A stretch of 64,000 nt of DNA from Primulina eburnea. Lineage: Eukaryota > Streptophyta > Magnoliopsida > Lamiales > Gesneriaceae. The stretch's first letter is position 1. The number at the start of each line of letters is the position of its first letter. Where the stretch lies: positions 25,850,069 through 25,914,068 of the forward strand of contig NC_133104.1 in NCBI RefSeq assembly GCF_022965805.1, in the 5' to 3' direction. The notes below the pieces were generated by a model that worked only from the letters and a program-made list of their open reading frames with translations, had not been told where the DNA came from and ran no database searches. A program made the position numbers and the translations under genes. This document shows positions 1 to 10,032 of the stretch, piece by piece.

Positions 1-1
1 G

Positions 2-304
2 GAGGAGTTCAGAAATGAGGATTATGAGAACGCAAAGATCTACAAGGAGAAGACCAAGAAGTGGCACGACCATATCTTGCATAGAAATTTAGAGCCCAGA
101 CAACAAGTACTGTTGTTCAATTCACACCTCAAACTATTTCCTGGTAAGCTAAAATCAAGATGGTCGGGGCCATTTACAATAGAATCAGTCCAACCATATG
201 GAGCCATTGAGCTAACGTTTAAAGTAAATGGACAACGGATCAGGCATTATTATGGGACTGAAGTACGGAATCTTGACAACATTCATTTGGGCGGATCAAC
301 TTGA
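2..304 (+). CDS. Ty3/gypsy pol, C-terminal end of integrase (Athila-like), partial
   Basis: The frame is open from base 2 to the stop at 302-304, about 100 residues. Just inside the frame is an alpha-helical stretch rich in K and E ([12 protein letters not shown]). The block [20 protein letters not shown] follows, which matches the C-terminal DNA-binding part of Athila/Tat-lineage integrases, then a GPF motif and a tail with [11 protein letters not shown]. In the family this domain helps the integrase bind cDNA ends and choose targets. The catalytic DDE core would lie left of the window. The first internal ATG (77) is not a real start, because the homologous domain extends upstream of it. No frame break is seen in this piece. 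Confidence 0.8.
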   Translation, partial: EEFRNEDYENAKIYKEKTKKWHDHILHRNLEPRQQVLLFNSHLKLFPGKLKSRWSGPFTIESVQPYGAIELTFKVNGQRIRHYYGTEVRNLDNIHLGGST

Positions 305-540
305 TGTAGACTGGGGGCAGTCGGGCTGACGACGTTAAACCAAGTGCTTTTTGGGAGGCAACCCAAATTTTTGTTTCTTTATTGCATTTATTTTTCGGTT
401 TTACTTTTATTCTAATTGTTTGATTGTGTATTTTTTTGGTTTAGTGTGTTCTTGTATTCCACCAAATCTAACAATTAGAGGAGAAAACAATTTCAAAGAG
501 TGCTTCCACGGTCCGTTATTGAGTGCAGGGGCGTTTGTTT

Positions 541-880
541 GACAGAGACCAAACCGCACCCACGTTAGTTTTTGCAGCGCACCTGCGGTGTTTGCTTTAT
601 GAAGAATGAAAATTTCCAATAGGCAAAGAGCACCCGCGGCCTATTTTGTAATGCACATGCGATAGTTTTCCAGAACCCACACCGCACCCGCAGTAAGCTA
701 AGCACCGCACCCGCAGTCGTTGAAGGTCGAAAATAAAAAAATTCCAGTAGCTACACCACACCCACGGTATGTTCTAGACCACACCCGCGGTCGATGGTCT
801 TAAATTCTGAAACAGGCGAACATTGGACATAACCGAAGAACATTTCTCCTTCACTTCAAAATATTCTCTCTATAACACAT
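541..880 (+). promoter_or_regulatory. Putative internal promoter: four paired CGC-N4-GCG sites followed by a TATA-like box
   Basis: Eight degenerate copies of ACCGCACCCGCGGT start at 553/576, 627/650, 681/704 and 755/778. Each pair is exactly 23 bp apart, and pair starts are separated by 74, 54 and 74 bp. Several copies show C-to-T or G-to-A decay. A TATA-like TATAAC lies at 871. The ORF that follows starts at 1320. The same cluster-then-TATA order is found in the LTR promoters of this window, so I infer a promoter for the third ORF of the Athila-like element. There is no direct proof of transcription. Confidence 0.42.
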
Positions 881-1319
881 TCCACACTCGATTTTTTTCT
901 TCCAAGAACACATTTCCCACTCCACACATACATACCTTCAACTCATTTCATCCAATATCCATTTCATTCCTCAAATTCAACACCAAACCTAAGGTGTTAA
1001 AATGGGGCTCGAAATTTGTACACCAAGGATTGATTGGAGCTTTGATTTTGTTCTTCAATGACAAATTTCAACACTCAAGGTGAGAAAATCCATACTACAT
1101 TGGCTTTAAAATTCAAAATTATTGGTTTTATTGGCTATGAAAGAAATATTAAATTTTAGTGGAGTGCATTCTTGACATTGTTTATTGGAGTTGATTGGAT
1201 TGGTGTGTATATTGTTGAGTTGTATTTATTGTGATTAATAAGTTTGGGGGAGTGAAAAATCATCAATTTTAATGAATTGGATTGAAGGGGAAGTTGGTGC
1301 TTTGAAAGTGTTCGACAAA
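881..1319 (+). other. Leader between putative internal promoter and third ORF; no gene seen
   Basis: AT-rich sequence without a convincing coding frame. A short open frame crosses 823-1083 but its composition is low-complexity and it matches nothing I know. A possible splice donor (CAAG/GTGAGA) lies at about 1080, which would fit a spliced leader for the third ORF, but no clear acceptor can be assigned by eye. Confidence 0.3.
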
Positions 1320-1661
1320 ATGACTCCAAGAAAAAAACAATCAAAGGGTGCATCCTCGTCTGCGAATTATGATTCACACAAGTTCTGGGACGAGAAGGCG
1401 GAGGAAAATTATGCTAAAATTCTGAACAAGAGCATTGTGAAAGATAGGGGATTTAACCTGAGCTTCCCACGAACCGAGATCGGATTAATGCTTACAGCTA
1501 AGCATTGGCAGGAGTTTGGCAAGCCACCACAGGATGCGGTTATTTCATTGGTACGAGAATTTTATGCTAACCTTAAGGTTAAGCATGATCACTTGAAAGT
1601 TTTGGTGCGAGGAAAGATGGTAGCTTTTGATGCTTATATCATCAACACGATGTATGGTATC
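1320..1661 (+). pseudogene. Third ORF of Athila-like element, 5' part (putative plant transposon protein domain)
   Basis: I chose the ATG at 1320 (MTPRKKQSKG) over the upstream one at 1272, because a short basic serine-rich N-terminus followed by a folded domain is usual in this family. The domain begins at about residue 20 (FWDEKAEENYAK) and includes RGFNLSFP, WQEFGKPP, LVREFYANL and VRGKMVAFD. This is the pattern I associate with the Pfam family named putative plant transposon protein, found as an extra ORF of Athila/Ogre-like retroelements. Its biochemical role is not known to me. The frame is cut at 1661 by the insertion ending at 16990 and continues in the same frame at 16991 (GIPQVMHDEYEEYRTEE), with the 5-bp TSD gtatc on both sides. 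Confidence 0.65.
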
Positions 1662-3025
1662 TGATGGATCGTGTGTGTTAGTTCCTTCCAAGGTCTTTCG
1701 CACACAACAACCTTCAATGAGCTTCAATAGCTCGTTTTCTAGGAATATTAACACCGATGAATTAAATCGAGTTTGGTTTTAAACCAAGCGGAAGAAACTC
1801 GAAGTAATTCTTCGTAAAGAAAACTGAAATGTTAGAGAATATTTTAACTTGTGTAAACTGACTAACTGAAAGAACACATATTAGTTTTTGAATTCTTGTA
1901 TTTCAGTTATGGTAACAACTGAACACACGAACACTATAACTAATCAAAACAATTTTAAAGCGATAGATAATCAGTTAAATACACAAGATATGTTTATGGA
2001 TGTTCGGAGACTTCAACTGCTCTTACATCACCCCTTCTATCTCCACGGATAGGATACACTAGAACACTTTGATTTATACAACTACATGTACAAGCCCACT
2101 CAGCTAGGACTTATCTACTGCCTAAACTGAACTCCTAGCTACAACTGAAAACAACACTTTCAGTCAAAACTTATTTAACTTCTATGTGAGAAAGACTACA
2201 TACACAAGTTTAATGTCTTTGTGCAAGACTGTTTTGGGTGGTTTTGAGAGTGAATGTGTGTGAGAACTGAACAGAAATGTTCTCACACACTAGGATAACA
2301 GGCTTCTTAGCTAAGCAGATATCACGATGAATAATTCCCTCTGGGCTTAAGTGCTTCTGAAAGCTGATATGCAACTGATCGTTCCCTTTACTCTCTAGTA
2401 TTTTATATGGGATCCTCTGTTGTTTAAGTCTTCACTGATCTTCTCTTTATATAGGCGAATGAAGCTGATCGTACAGTGAGACTCATTTATTGTATCTGTT
2501 GCATTTAAATCGGCTTCTTGGACTATGTGTCTTGTCTTTTTGACTGTCCCTCTGAAGCGTTTTGTCTTTTATGCTCCGATGCAATGTCCATTATTTTCCT
2601 TTGATTGGACAATGTCTTTGTACCTTCTCGCACAGCTGGAATCCACTCGAAGGAATCTATCATCGTCCATAACTGAAGGATTCTAACTGATGCTTCGAAC
2701 TGGTCAGTTTGAACTGATCTTTCATTTGGGCTGATGAAATTAGTTGACTCGTCAGTGGAACTGATTTCACGCACGTTCAGTTGGACTGATCATCTGGGTT
2801 TCTTCATCAGTTGAACAATGTTTTGGCTGGCCAGGCTGTACCACTCATATGATGTAGCCAGTTGAACTGATTCATTTTGAGCGATCAGCTGGGTCTTCAG
2901 TTTTGCGATGTAAACAACTCGTAGGTGATCCTGGATGTTGCACAACTAAGGTAGATAATTAGTAACACAATTAACAAGTTTTGTTACCATCAAAATCAAG
3001 ATTGCGAACTTGAAAAGTTCCAACA
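1662..3025 (-). repeat. 3' LTR of the copia-like element
   Basis: 1364 bp, TG...CA on the minus strand, similar throughout to the interrupted copy at 13548-16990. The right half (about 2640-2900) is dense in the near-palindrome TCAGTTGAACTGA and its half sites, on both strands. The open frames here (for example 2523-2774 minus) are chance ORFs. Confidence 0.83.
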
Positions 3026-3622
3026 ATCTCCCCTTTTTTGAAGGTTACAAAACTTGAGCAGTTAAGCGCAATATATTCAGTTTAAGAGTTAATACATTCA
3101 AATTGTCGAAAGCTCCCCCTTAACAACTGAATCTAAAGAGAAACACCTCTTAAAACTGAGTAGAAAGGAGAAAAATTTAAAGCAGTATTTATCAGTCGAT
3201 TGAGAGAGTAATTGAATTTTAATACATGTTTTCAGTTAAAAAAACTCCCCCTCAGGAATTGAATGAAAGCCCGTATTTGAGAATTATTTAACTAGTCATT
3301 TAATCATTCAAGAATTATAGACAAGAAAACTGAGAATATCTATTCAATCACAACGAGACATAACTGAATAATCATGATGTTTTATTTGAGTAAAATTTCA
3401 TGTATTTACATATGAGTACATACATAAGTTGACAAAAGAAAAATTACTACAACAATAGCATATTTTAAAAATCGCCAGATATAAGTTGGTTTCTGTGACA
3501 GAACCGGATATACAATTAGCTGGTTGTTTTGACTGCTTGAACTGCTGCGTCAATCGTGAGTTCAATTTTGCTAGAGAAACGAGTAAGAACTGCTTTGAAC
3601 ATGTCCTCTGTGCTTAACCAAC
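3026..3622. other. Non-coding internal region of the copia-like element
   Basis: AT-rich sequence starting with the minus-strand polypurine tract. It contains stretches related to the TCAGTT repeats of the LTR but no coding frame that I recognise. Confidence 0.5.
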
Positions 3623-4860
3623 CACTATGCCAAAAATCACTTTTTACTTCAGATAATATCTGAAGTAATAGGGTACTTAAGTGCCGAAGTATAAGGACGT
3701 TAAGTAATAGATGTACCTTTTACTTCGCATAATACCCGAAGTTGTAGTATTGAAAATACCGAAGTCTTTTGGCCGGTTTTGGGAGGAAAACCGGTCCAGA
3801 ATTGGACCGATGTCGAAGTAATAAATGTGTTTTACTTCATCGATTATAGTGAATAATGAAGTAGTATATTATATAACTTCTTCTTATTTATTATTTAGCG
3901 ACGGAATTCATGTTAAAAACTGTCGCTATTTTGCGACAGAATTCATGTTAAAAACCGTCGCTATTTTGCGACGGCAGTTATGTTAAAAACCGTCGCTAGT
4001 GTGCGAAGGAATTTATATCAAAAACCGTCGCTACTTAGCGACGGGGTTCATATGTGTTCCGTCGCTAATATGTTAGGTAAAATAAAAAAAAATTTAATAA
4101 ATCTGTGTTATGAATTGGAGCGGTAAAATATAAAAAATTTAATAACTCTGTGTTATGAATTGGTACAATCGTGTAAGAGATAAAAATTTTAAGTATTGTA
4201 AAGTGGTAAAATCGTGTAAGAAATAAAAATTTTAAGTGTTGTGAAATTGTAAAATCGTGTAAGTGATAAAAATTTTAAGTGTTGTGAAGTTGTAAAATTG
4301 TGTAAGTGAGAAAAAATTTTAATTGTTGTGAAGTGAAGTGGAAGAAATTGGAGAGAATTTGTATGTATTTATAGAGAGTGGGGGAAGAAAATAGAGAGAA
4401 AAATAGGCGGGATTGAATTTTTTTGAAACTAGCGACGGTTTTAGTAAAAACCGTCGCAACATTTTAAATCGGCGACGGTTAAAATGGAGGGAAATATATG
4501 CGGGGTGGAATTTTTTTGAAAATGGCGACGGTGTTCTTTTAACCGTCTCCAAATTTTAAATCGGCGACGGTTGAGTTAACCTGTCGCTACTTTTAGCGAC
4601 GGTCAAATAACAACCGTCGCTAAATATAGCGACAGTTTCTAAAAAACAGTCGCTAGTTTTAAATATGCGACGGTTTTTATTTGACTGTCGCTACAATTAG
4701 CGACGGGTTAAATTAAACCGTCGTCGATTTAAAATTTGGCGACGGTTTAAAAAACCCGTCGCATGTTTTAATCTTTTTACTTCATTAAGACGTATTTTCA
4801 TTATTTTTTACTTCATCAAAATTGATATGCCGAAGTAAAATATATAAAAAAAATACAGTG
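3623..4860. mobile_element. CACTA-like non-autonomous DNA transposon with GCGACGG subterminal repeats
   Basis: The left end reads CACTATGCCAAAAATC and runs into TTTTTACTTC. The right end is GAAGTAAAA...ATACAGTG, whose complement begins CACTGTATT and also reaches TTTTACTTC, so the ends form imperfect inverted repeats. Between about 3895 and 4765 there are many short units GCGACGG/CCGTCGC in both orientations around AT-rich loops (often TTAAAAACCGTCGC), the layout of CACTA/Spm subterminal repeats that bind the transposase. The flanking 3-bp sequences are aac and aag, only two of three matching. No transposase frame is present. It could also be a foldback MITE that shares these repeats. Confidence 0.5.
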
Positions 4861-5128
4861 AAGCCCGTGTTTTTAAATAGACTCTGACTAGGCTCACGTG
4901 GAGTTCAGCTGGTGATATAATCGACCAACATCCCAACATAGATGAGTTTCGTCTGAAGAACAAATGACTTGGTAGGTTTGCAACTGATTTCTTGTTCAGT
5001 GAGCAATTCAGCTGTTCATCTTTGCAAATGTTCCTCAGTCTCTTGCAAGCTGATTAAGATCTCCGAGGTTAGGAGATTGGAGAAGTGGCCATAACGAAAA
5101 TTGCAGGACCAATCCTCTCAACTCTTTA
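4861..5128. other. Non-coding internal region of the copia-like element, continued
   Basis: No gene seen. The last five bases (5124-5128, cttta) are the left TSD copy of the element that starts at 5129. Confidence 0.5.
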
Positions 5129-7961
5129 TGTAACGTCCCGAGAATTTGAAGGGTCACGTAAATCACATGCATGCAAGTTATTAAATTTTTTTTGGTCTTT
5201 TATTAAATTGTTTTAAAGCATTAAATGCTTATTTATTTCATTAAATGGTGTTTAATTATTTTTATGCATGTTATGCATAAATTATGCATGATAGGATTTA
5301 TTTCATGAAATTTTAAAAGTTCATGCACTATGATTTTTAAGTTTCATTTCGCCCTCGAACGAAGAACGGAAACCAGAGAATTTTCAAGAAAAAAATATTT
5401 TATTACATGATTAAATTTTATTAATTAATATAAGATGTTTTAAAGGTATTTTTCAAGAATTGAGATTTATTGGGTATTTTTAACCGCAGGATTTTAATTT
5501 TTAACGGTATGCAAATTTTAGCAAATCGGGGAACTTTTTGAGGATTCGGCTAATATTTTCAAAATCTTTACAACATGAAATATTTTTCGGGATTGTGTTT
5601 GGATTCAATAAGCCTATTTTTAAGTTTTTTTGGCTTAAATATCTTTTAAACTTTTAATGAAACAATTAAGGCCAATTATTTACTAATTCATCATTCAAAT
5701 AATTTAATAGTGTTACCCTACACCTATTATTCTTCAACAACCGACACACCCTTTCCCCTATCATTCTCTCTTTATTCAGCAGCTCATCACCAGCCAATCT
5801 TCGATCAAGTTTCAATCTTTCCAAAGAAAATCTCTCCGGTGCCCTCCCTCGAGCAGGCGAGCTGTGCTTCTTGCATGGGAGTGTAGCCGTGGTTCCTTTG
5901 GGTACAGTAGAGTCCTAGGGTGGTCTAGTAGAGGTGGGTCAAGAGATGGTTCTCTTGGTTTTGGGCTAGGGACAAGAACGTGTATGGGCGATGGGTTTGG
6001 AGATCGAATATTGTGGTTGAGGAAATTAACAGCAGTTTTCAGGAATTAGGATTGGTTTAGGCAGTGCATTATTGTCTTAATGGTGAGCCTTAATGGCTGG
6101 ACACGTGATGGTTGAAGGTGGACCGACGCAATTAAGGATTGGAGCCATATGTTGGAATATAATTGTACAAGGGGGAATGCTGAAATTTTACAGCATGATG
6201 ATGTTTAGCCGAGGAGCTTAAGGGTTAGATCTCGAATTTTACAGGCTGTGAATGAGGTTAGTAAGTGTGGTAAAAAGTTGGGGAAATTTTGATTAAATTT
6301 CGGTTCGATTCCGGTTAAAACCGAGACCCTGGTTTAAGTTTTAAAATAATTCGGTTAAGTTATGAAATGGACTTGATTTTACGTCTAGGGATGATTTTAA
6401 ATATGTTTTGGGATATTTTTAAGAGTTTAGTAAGCTTTGGATCAAAATAATGAGTTTTGAATTTATCTGGGATTTAATCGCCGCACGAAACGTTAATTAA
6501 AGGATTAATGGAAACTCCTAGATTTTAGCTTAATAAAATTATGGGAAATTATATTTAAGCTCAAGTAATTTTTACAAGTCTAAGTTTATAATTTGCGAAT
6601 TTTATGCTAAGGTTTGGCTTAATTCGGGATTAAAACGCATTAATATGTTATATTTAAAGATTAATTTAAAAGTAATGGATTTAAGCCAAATAAAAATATG
6701 GGAAAATTCATGTAGGCTTAAATAATTATTTGGGACATGTTATAGTCAATGGAATTAAGAAAATGTCAAAAACGTGAAATTTTACTTCTAGGGGCAAAAT
6801 GGTATTTTTTGGGTTTCCAGGGGCAAAATGGTCATTTTGCACCTAAGGTGAGATTTTGGTCCTGGCAGTGCCCTGATCACATCGTATCATGATTTAAATG
6901 TTTATACATCACATTTATGAGTTTTACGCTATTATGATAAATATGGTGCATGCTTGGTTTAAAGGAAAAAGTTACGTATAAGCATGTTTTTATTAAGTGA
7001 TGATTATGATGCTATTTTTGAAGGATGTGATTTGGTTGTGATTGATTATGTATATGTATACGATGATATGAGATATGATGAGCTGAGGCTCGGGCTCAGT
7101 GGACGGGTAATGTTGTCGCTGATGTGCCTCGCCGCCGGGTACCACGGTTATATGTAGATGGATCCATCGATAGAGCTGATACGATAGAGCTGATACGAAA
7201 GTCACAACTAATGAACTGAATTCAAATAAAAAAAAAATGTATACGTATATGATGACATGAGATGACATGCTTTAATACGATATGATTTTACACGACACGT
7301 TTACGTATATAATAACATGAGATGACATGTTTTGACACCTATATGATGATATGAGATGACATGATTTGACACGACATGATTTTATACGCCATGTTTATGT
7401 TCATGTTTTAAAGTTCGTGAAAGGTATGTTGACATTATGATTTTACACGACACGTTTACATATATGATGACATGACATGCTTTAATACGATGTGATTTTA
7501 CACAACATGTTTACGTTATGCTTTTAAGTTCATGAAAGATATGTTGAGTATGATATTTTTCACTGCCGTGTGCTATGTATATGTACTTGTTATTACTGGT
7601 ACAGGCGTGTTGAGTCTTTAGACTCACTAGGCGTGTGTGATGCAGGTGAGCTAAATGTTGAGGAGACTGGAGGTACTGAACTCTGAGTAGGCAGACTTGG
7701 TGGGGTGACACGACCTGAGGCCCACATTTTTTCCGCATTACGATTTATGAGATTGAGAGGAGATGAATATTTTCATCCATTGATGAATTTAAGATTTTTA
7801 CTCGTTTATGTTAACGTATGATTTTGGATGAGTTTGGTTAATTTAAACTGAACTATTTTTACGGTAAGATAATGACGACTCTTTTAAATGTGATTTTTAA
7901 ATGGGAGCTTTATAAAAATTAAAAAAAAATCCGCACTTTTAAAAATGAGCGAGACGTTACA
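5129..7961 (+). repeat. 5' LTR of the non-coding gypsy-type element
   Basis: 2833 bp, TG...CA. It matches the 3' LTR at both ends, but carries a block of about 1.9 kb (about 5836-7735) missing from the 3' LTR. This block contains the stretch around 6780-6870 with GGGGCAAAATGGTCATTTTGC, also found in the solo LTR at 28475-28520. Small ORFs here (5864-6049, 6993-7268, 7511-7738) look like chance. Confidence 0.85.
7240..7550 (+). repeat. Degenerate short tandem repeat in the 5' LTR
   Basis: Several imperfect copies of a unit built from GATATGAGATGACATG, GATTTTACACGACACG and TTTACGTATATG follow one another, with variable insertions. It is a local expansion within the LTR, not a gene. Confidence 0.45.
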
Positions 7962-7963
7962 GT

Positions 7964-7975
7964 TGGTATCAGAGC
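7964..7975 (+). other. Primer binding site (initiator tRNA-Met type)
   Basis: TGGTATCAGAGC lies 2 bp after the LTR end CA. This matches the 3' end of plant tRNA-iMet, which primes minus-strand cDNA synthesis. Confidence 0.85.
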
Positions 7976-8310
7976 AAGGGTCCTGTATAGGGTTGTGCCA
8001 CCGTCAGCTTCTGCCACTCAGTCTTCAAATCTCATGTGGGGACCCGGACGCTAATCAAGTTCTTAATCATAATTGGGACTAATTAATCAATTAAAAACAG
8101 GGTCTAAAATTTTTTTTTGAAATGCGGAACGTAGTGAAATCAAACTCATATACATATCAGTATAAAATACAATACAAGTCCTGTACTGCATGCATTCAAA
8201 ATAAACTAAGGTTTAACAACTAATGTCAAGTGTCCAACCCTATCTCTAATCCAAGTCCGGAGCCTCCACTCTAATCACGATCTTTCCTCATCTCCTGGAC
8301 CCTGATCCTG

Positions 8311-8395
8311 TCCCACCTGTTGTCATGTACACATACAGACAAGACAACAGCCGGATAACTCCGATGAGAATAAATCCCAGTATAAATCAACGAAA
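8311..8395 (-). other. Conserved LTR block able to fold as a three-way junction (copy 1 of 6)
   Basis: On the minus strand the order is TTATACTGGGATT, CGGAGTTATCCG hairpin, CTGTTGTCTTG, loop, CATGACAACAG, GTGGG. The outer CAYC/GGTG pairing, the inner small hairpin and the long arm are all present, although the outer stem has CATC instead of CACC. Confidence 0.5.
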
Positions 8396-8546
8396 CATGC
8401 AATCATATAAACAAATATAAAGCATGTAATCAGGTAACAGGTATATGTATCAAAATCTGAAACATAAACAATCATAGACTGTCGACAATGCTCATAACTC
8501 TATCATTCAGACTAGACTCAATCCTAGTCTAGGGATCCCGGTTTCC

Positions 8547-8884
8547 AAATGTGGTGTTCCTATATCGAATTTCATAATAGAAGGAACTCTGATCCTATTA
8601 CTCGATATAACCAAATATGGTGTTACTATATCGAATTCCGTAATAGAAGAATTCCAATCCTATTTACTCGATATAACCAACATCCGGTGTCCTGACCTAA
8701 CCGTCATGGACTGTAGCTCTATCGCTAATATCCTTATCTTGAGACATCGTGCAATGTGCCCGTGGCGATCCCGCCACTATCAGGCACTTCCGTCCCAAGA
8801 TTTCTATACTATCTTGTGACATCGTGCAATGTGCCCGTGGCGATCCCACCACAATCAGGCACTTCTGTCACAAGATTTCTCGTC
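8547..8884. repeat. Two local direct duplications in the solo LTR
   Basis: A unit of about 66 bp (8547-8612 and 8613-8678), containing GGTGTT and CTATATCGAATT, is followed by a unit of 75 bp (8735-8809 and 8810-8884) containing GACATCGTGCAATGTGCCC. Both are imperfect two-copy tandem repeats and explain the repetitive small ORF at 8749-8958. Confidence 0.65.
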
Positions 8885-9602
8885 TGATACCTGCTATCTA
8901 TAAATCAAGAGAACAAGTATATCAATCAAATCAATGCAATATCAATGCAATAAAGTAAAGTATGTGATTTAGGGAAACTCAAGTCTAAGCTGACTCAAGT
9001 CGATCTCCCAGTACCACATTGACTTATACCTTTCTTTCGCCGGTTTCTGGCTCAGTCGAAGTCCTGAATTCACAATCTGTCTGGCAATGACAATATCAAT
9101 AATCTTATGTCAATATACCTTTCAAATCAATAACAATCTGATCAATCTGGATTTAATTCAAAATCAACAGCAAAACGGTACAAACTCAGTATCCCCGTCA
9201 ATACAATATCCTCATATCACAGTTACAATCCATAACCCATATCCAATACAATTCGTGATCCAATCACAATTCAAATATGTCTCGTATAAATCAATATACC
9301 CTAAAAATTCATAACAATTCCATAATCAGTCCGTTTCTTAATCTGACTTCGATTCTATAATTTCTAATATGTCAAGAACAACATATATGAGTTCCATTCA
9401 ATTCTGACAATATCATAATTCTAAAACATGTCAAAACGTAGTAAAACTTACGTCCAGTCGTAGCCTACGTCGATAGGAACTCAATACCAAAGTCGGATTC
9501 AAAATCAGACGGACGGATTTCTCGCAAAAGGCGTAAGGATTTTCAACACAATTCCTCGGCCCCTTTCTCGATTCTTGGCTGATAATTTTCGAAAGAATCA
9601 TG

Positions 9603-9892
9603 ATATATATATAGCCATGCATGAATTCGACGAGGTGGCCTCATCTTTGCAAAACACGTCGCACCGTGGGTGCGCTACATTCCGGACCGTGGGTGCGCTC
9701 AGCGTACTGATCTACATCCATTTTCCAGAAACTACGACCGCGGGTGCGGTCTTGTTTGCACCGCAGGTGCGGTCCTGCACCGCGGGTGCGGTCTTGTTTC
9801 TCACCGCGGGTGCGGTCTCAGTTTTTCAAAAATTGCTACCCTACTGGAATTGCACCGCGGGTGCGGTGTCTTCCTGAGCGCGGGTGCGGTGT
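9603..9892 (-). promoter_or_regulatory. LTR promoter cassette: eight paired CGC-N4-GCG sites and a TATA box
   Basis: Plus-strand starts of ACCGCGGGTGCGGT-like sites are 9663/9686, 9737/9760, 9779/9803 and 9854/9877, pair spacing 23-24 bp. Pair starts are separated by 74, 42 and 75 bp. In minus-strand reading the cluster lies upstream of ATATATATATA (about 9603-9613). The function as an enhancer is inferred from position. The ORFs 9575-9877, 9670-9945 and 9744-10007 are only the repeated motif read in three frames. Confidence 0.55.
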
Positions 9893-10032
9893 TGCTTCGG
9901 CAACACATTCTGAAATTCAAAATAAATGGCCGCACATTCTCTTAAATCGTGTCTCCGTTGGCCCTTTGGTAATCACGTTAAATTATAAATCAATAATCCT
10001 TGATTAACAATGATTAATTCTCGGGCATTACA

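Larger units (their letters stand above)
8035..10032 (-). mobile_element. Solo LTR of a gypsy element, minus strand
   Basis: The plus strand begins TGTGGGGACCCGGACG and ends GGGCATTACA, so on its own strand it starts TGTAATGCCCGAG and ends GTCCCCACA. Those are the same ends as the LTRs at 14672 and 38043. Flanks are tctca (8030-8034) and cctca (10033-10037), a TSD with one later mutation. There is no primer site or purine tract beside it, so internal DNA was probably lost by LTR-LTR recombination. It holds a promoter cassette and a three-way-junction block, annotated separately. Confidence 0.85.

Noticed and set aside
541..800. CRISPR-like look of short repeats with regular spacing
   Set aside because: Plant DNA, degenerate dyad sites, short non-unique spacers and alternating spacing. 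The clusters sit in LTR promoters and no cas gene is present.
5864..6049. Glycine/serine-rich ORF in the 5' LTR
   Set aside because: Lies wholly in an LTR segment, has low-complexity composition, and is absent from related LTRs as an open frame that I can follow.
9575..10007. Overlapping ORFs with repeated HRGCG / TAGAV peptides, also at 19485-20027, 26475-26852, 42819-43148 and the array copies
   Set aside because: All three frames show repeats because a GC-rich DNA motif is repeated. The pattern follows the motif and its 23-bp spacing, not codons.
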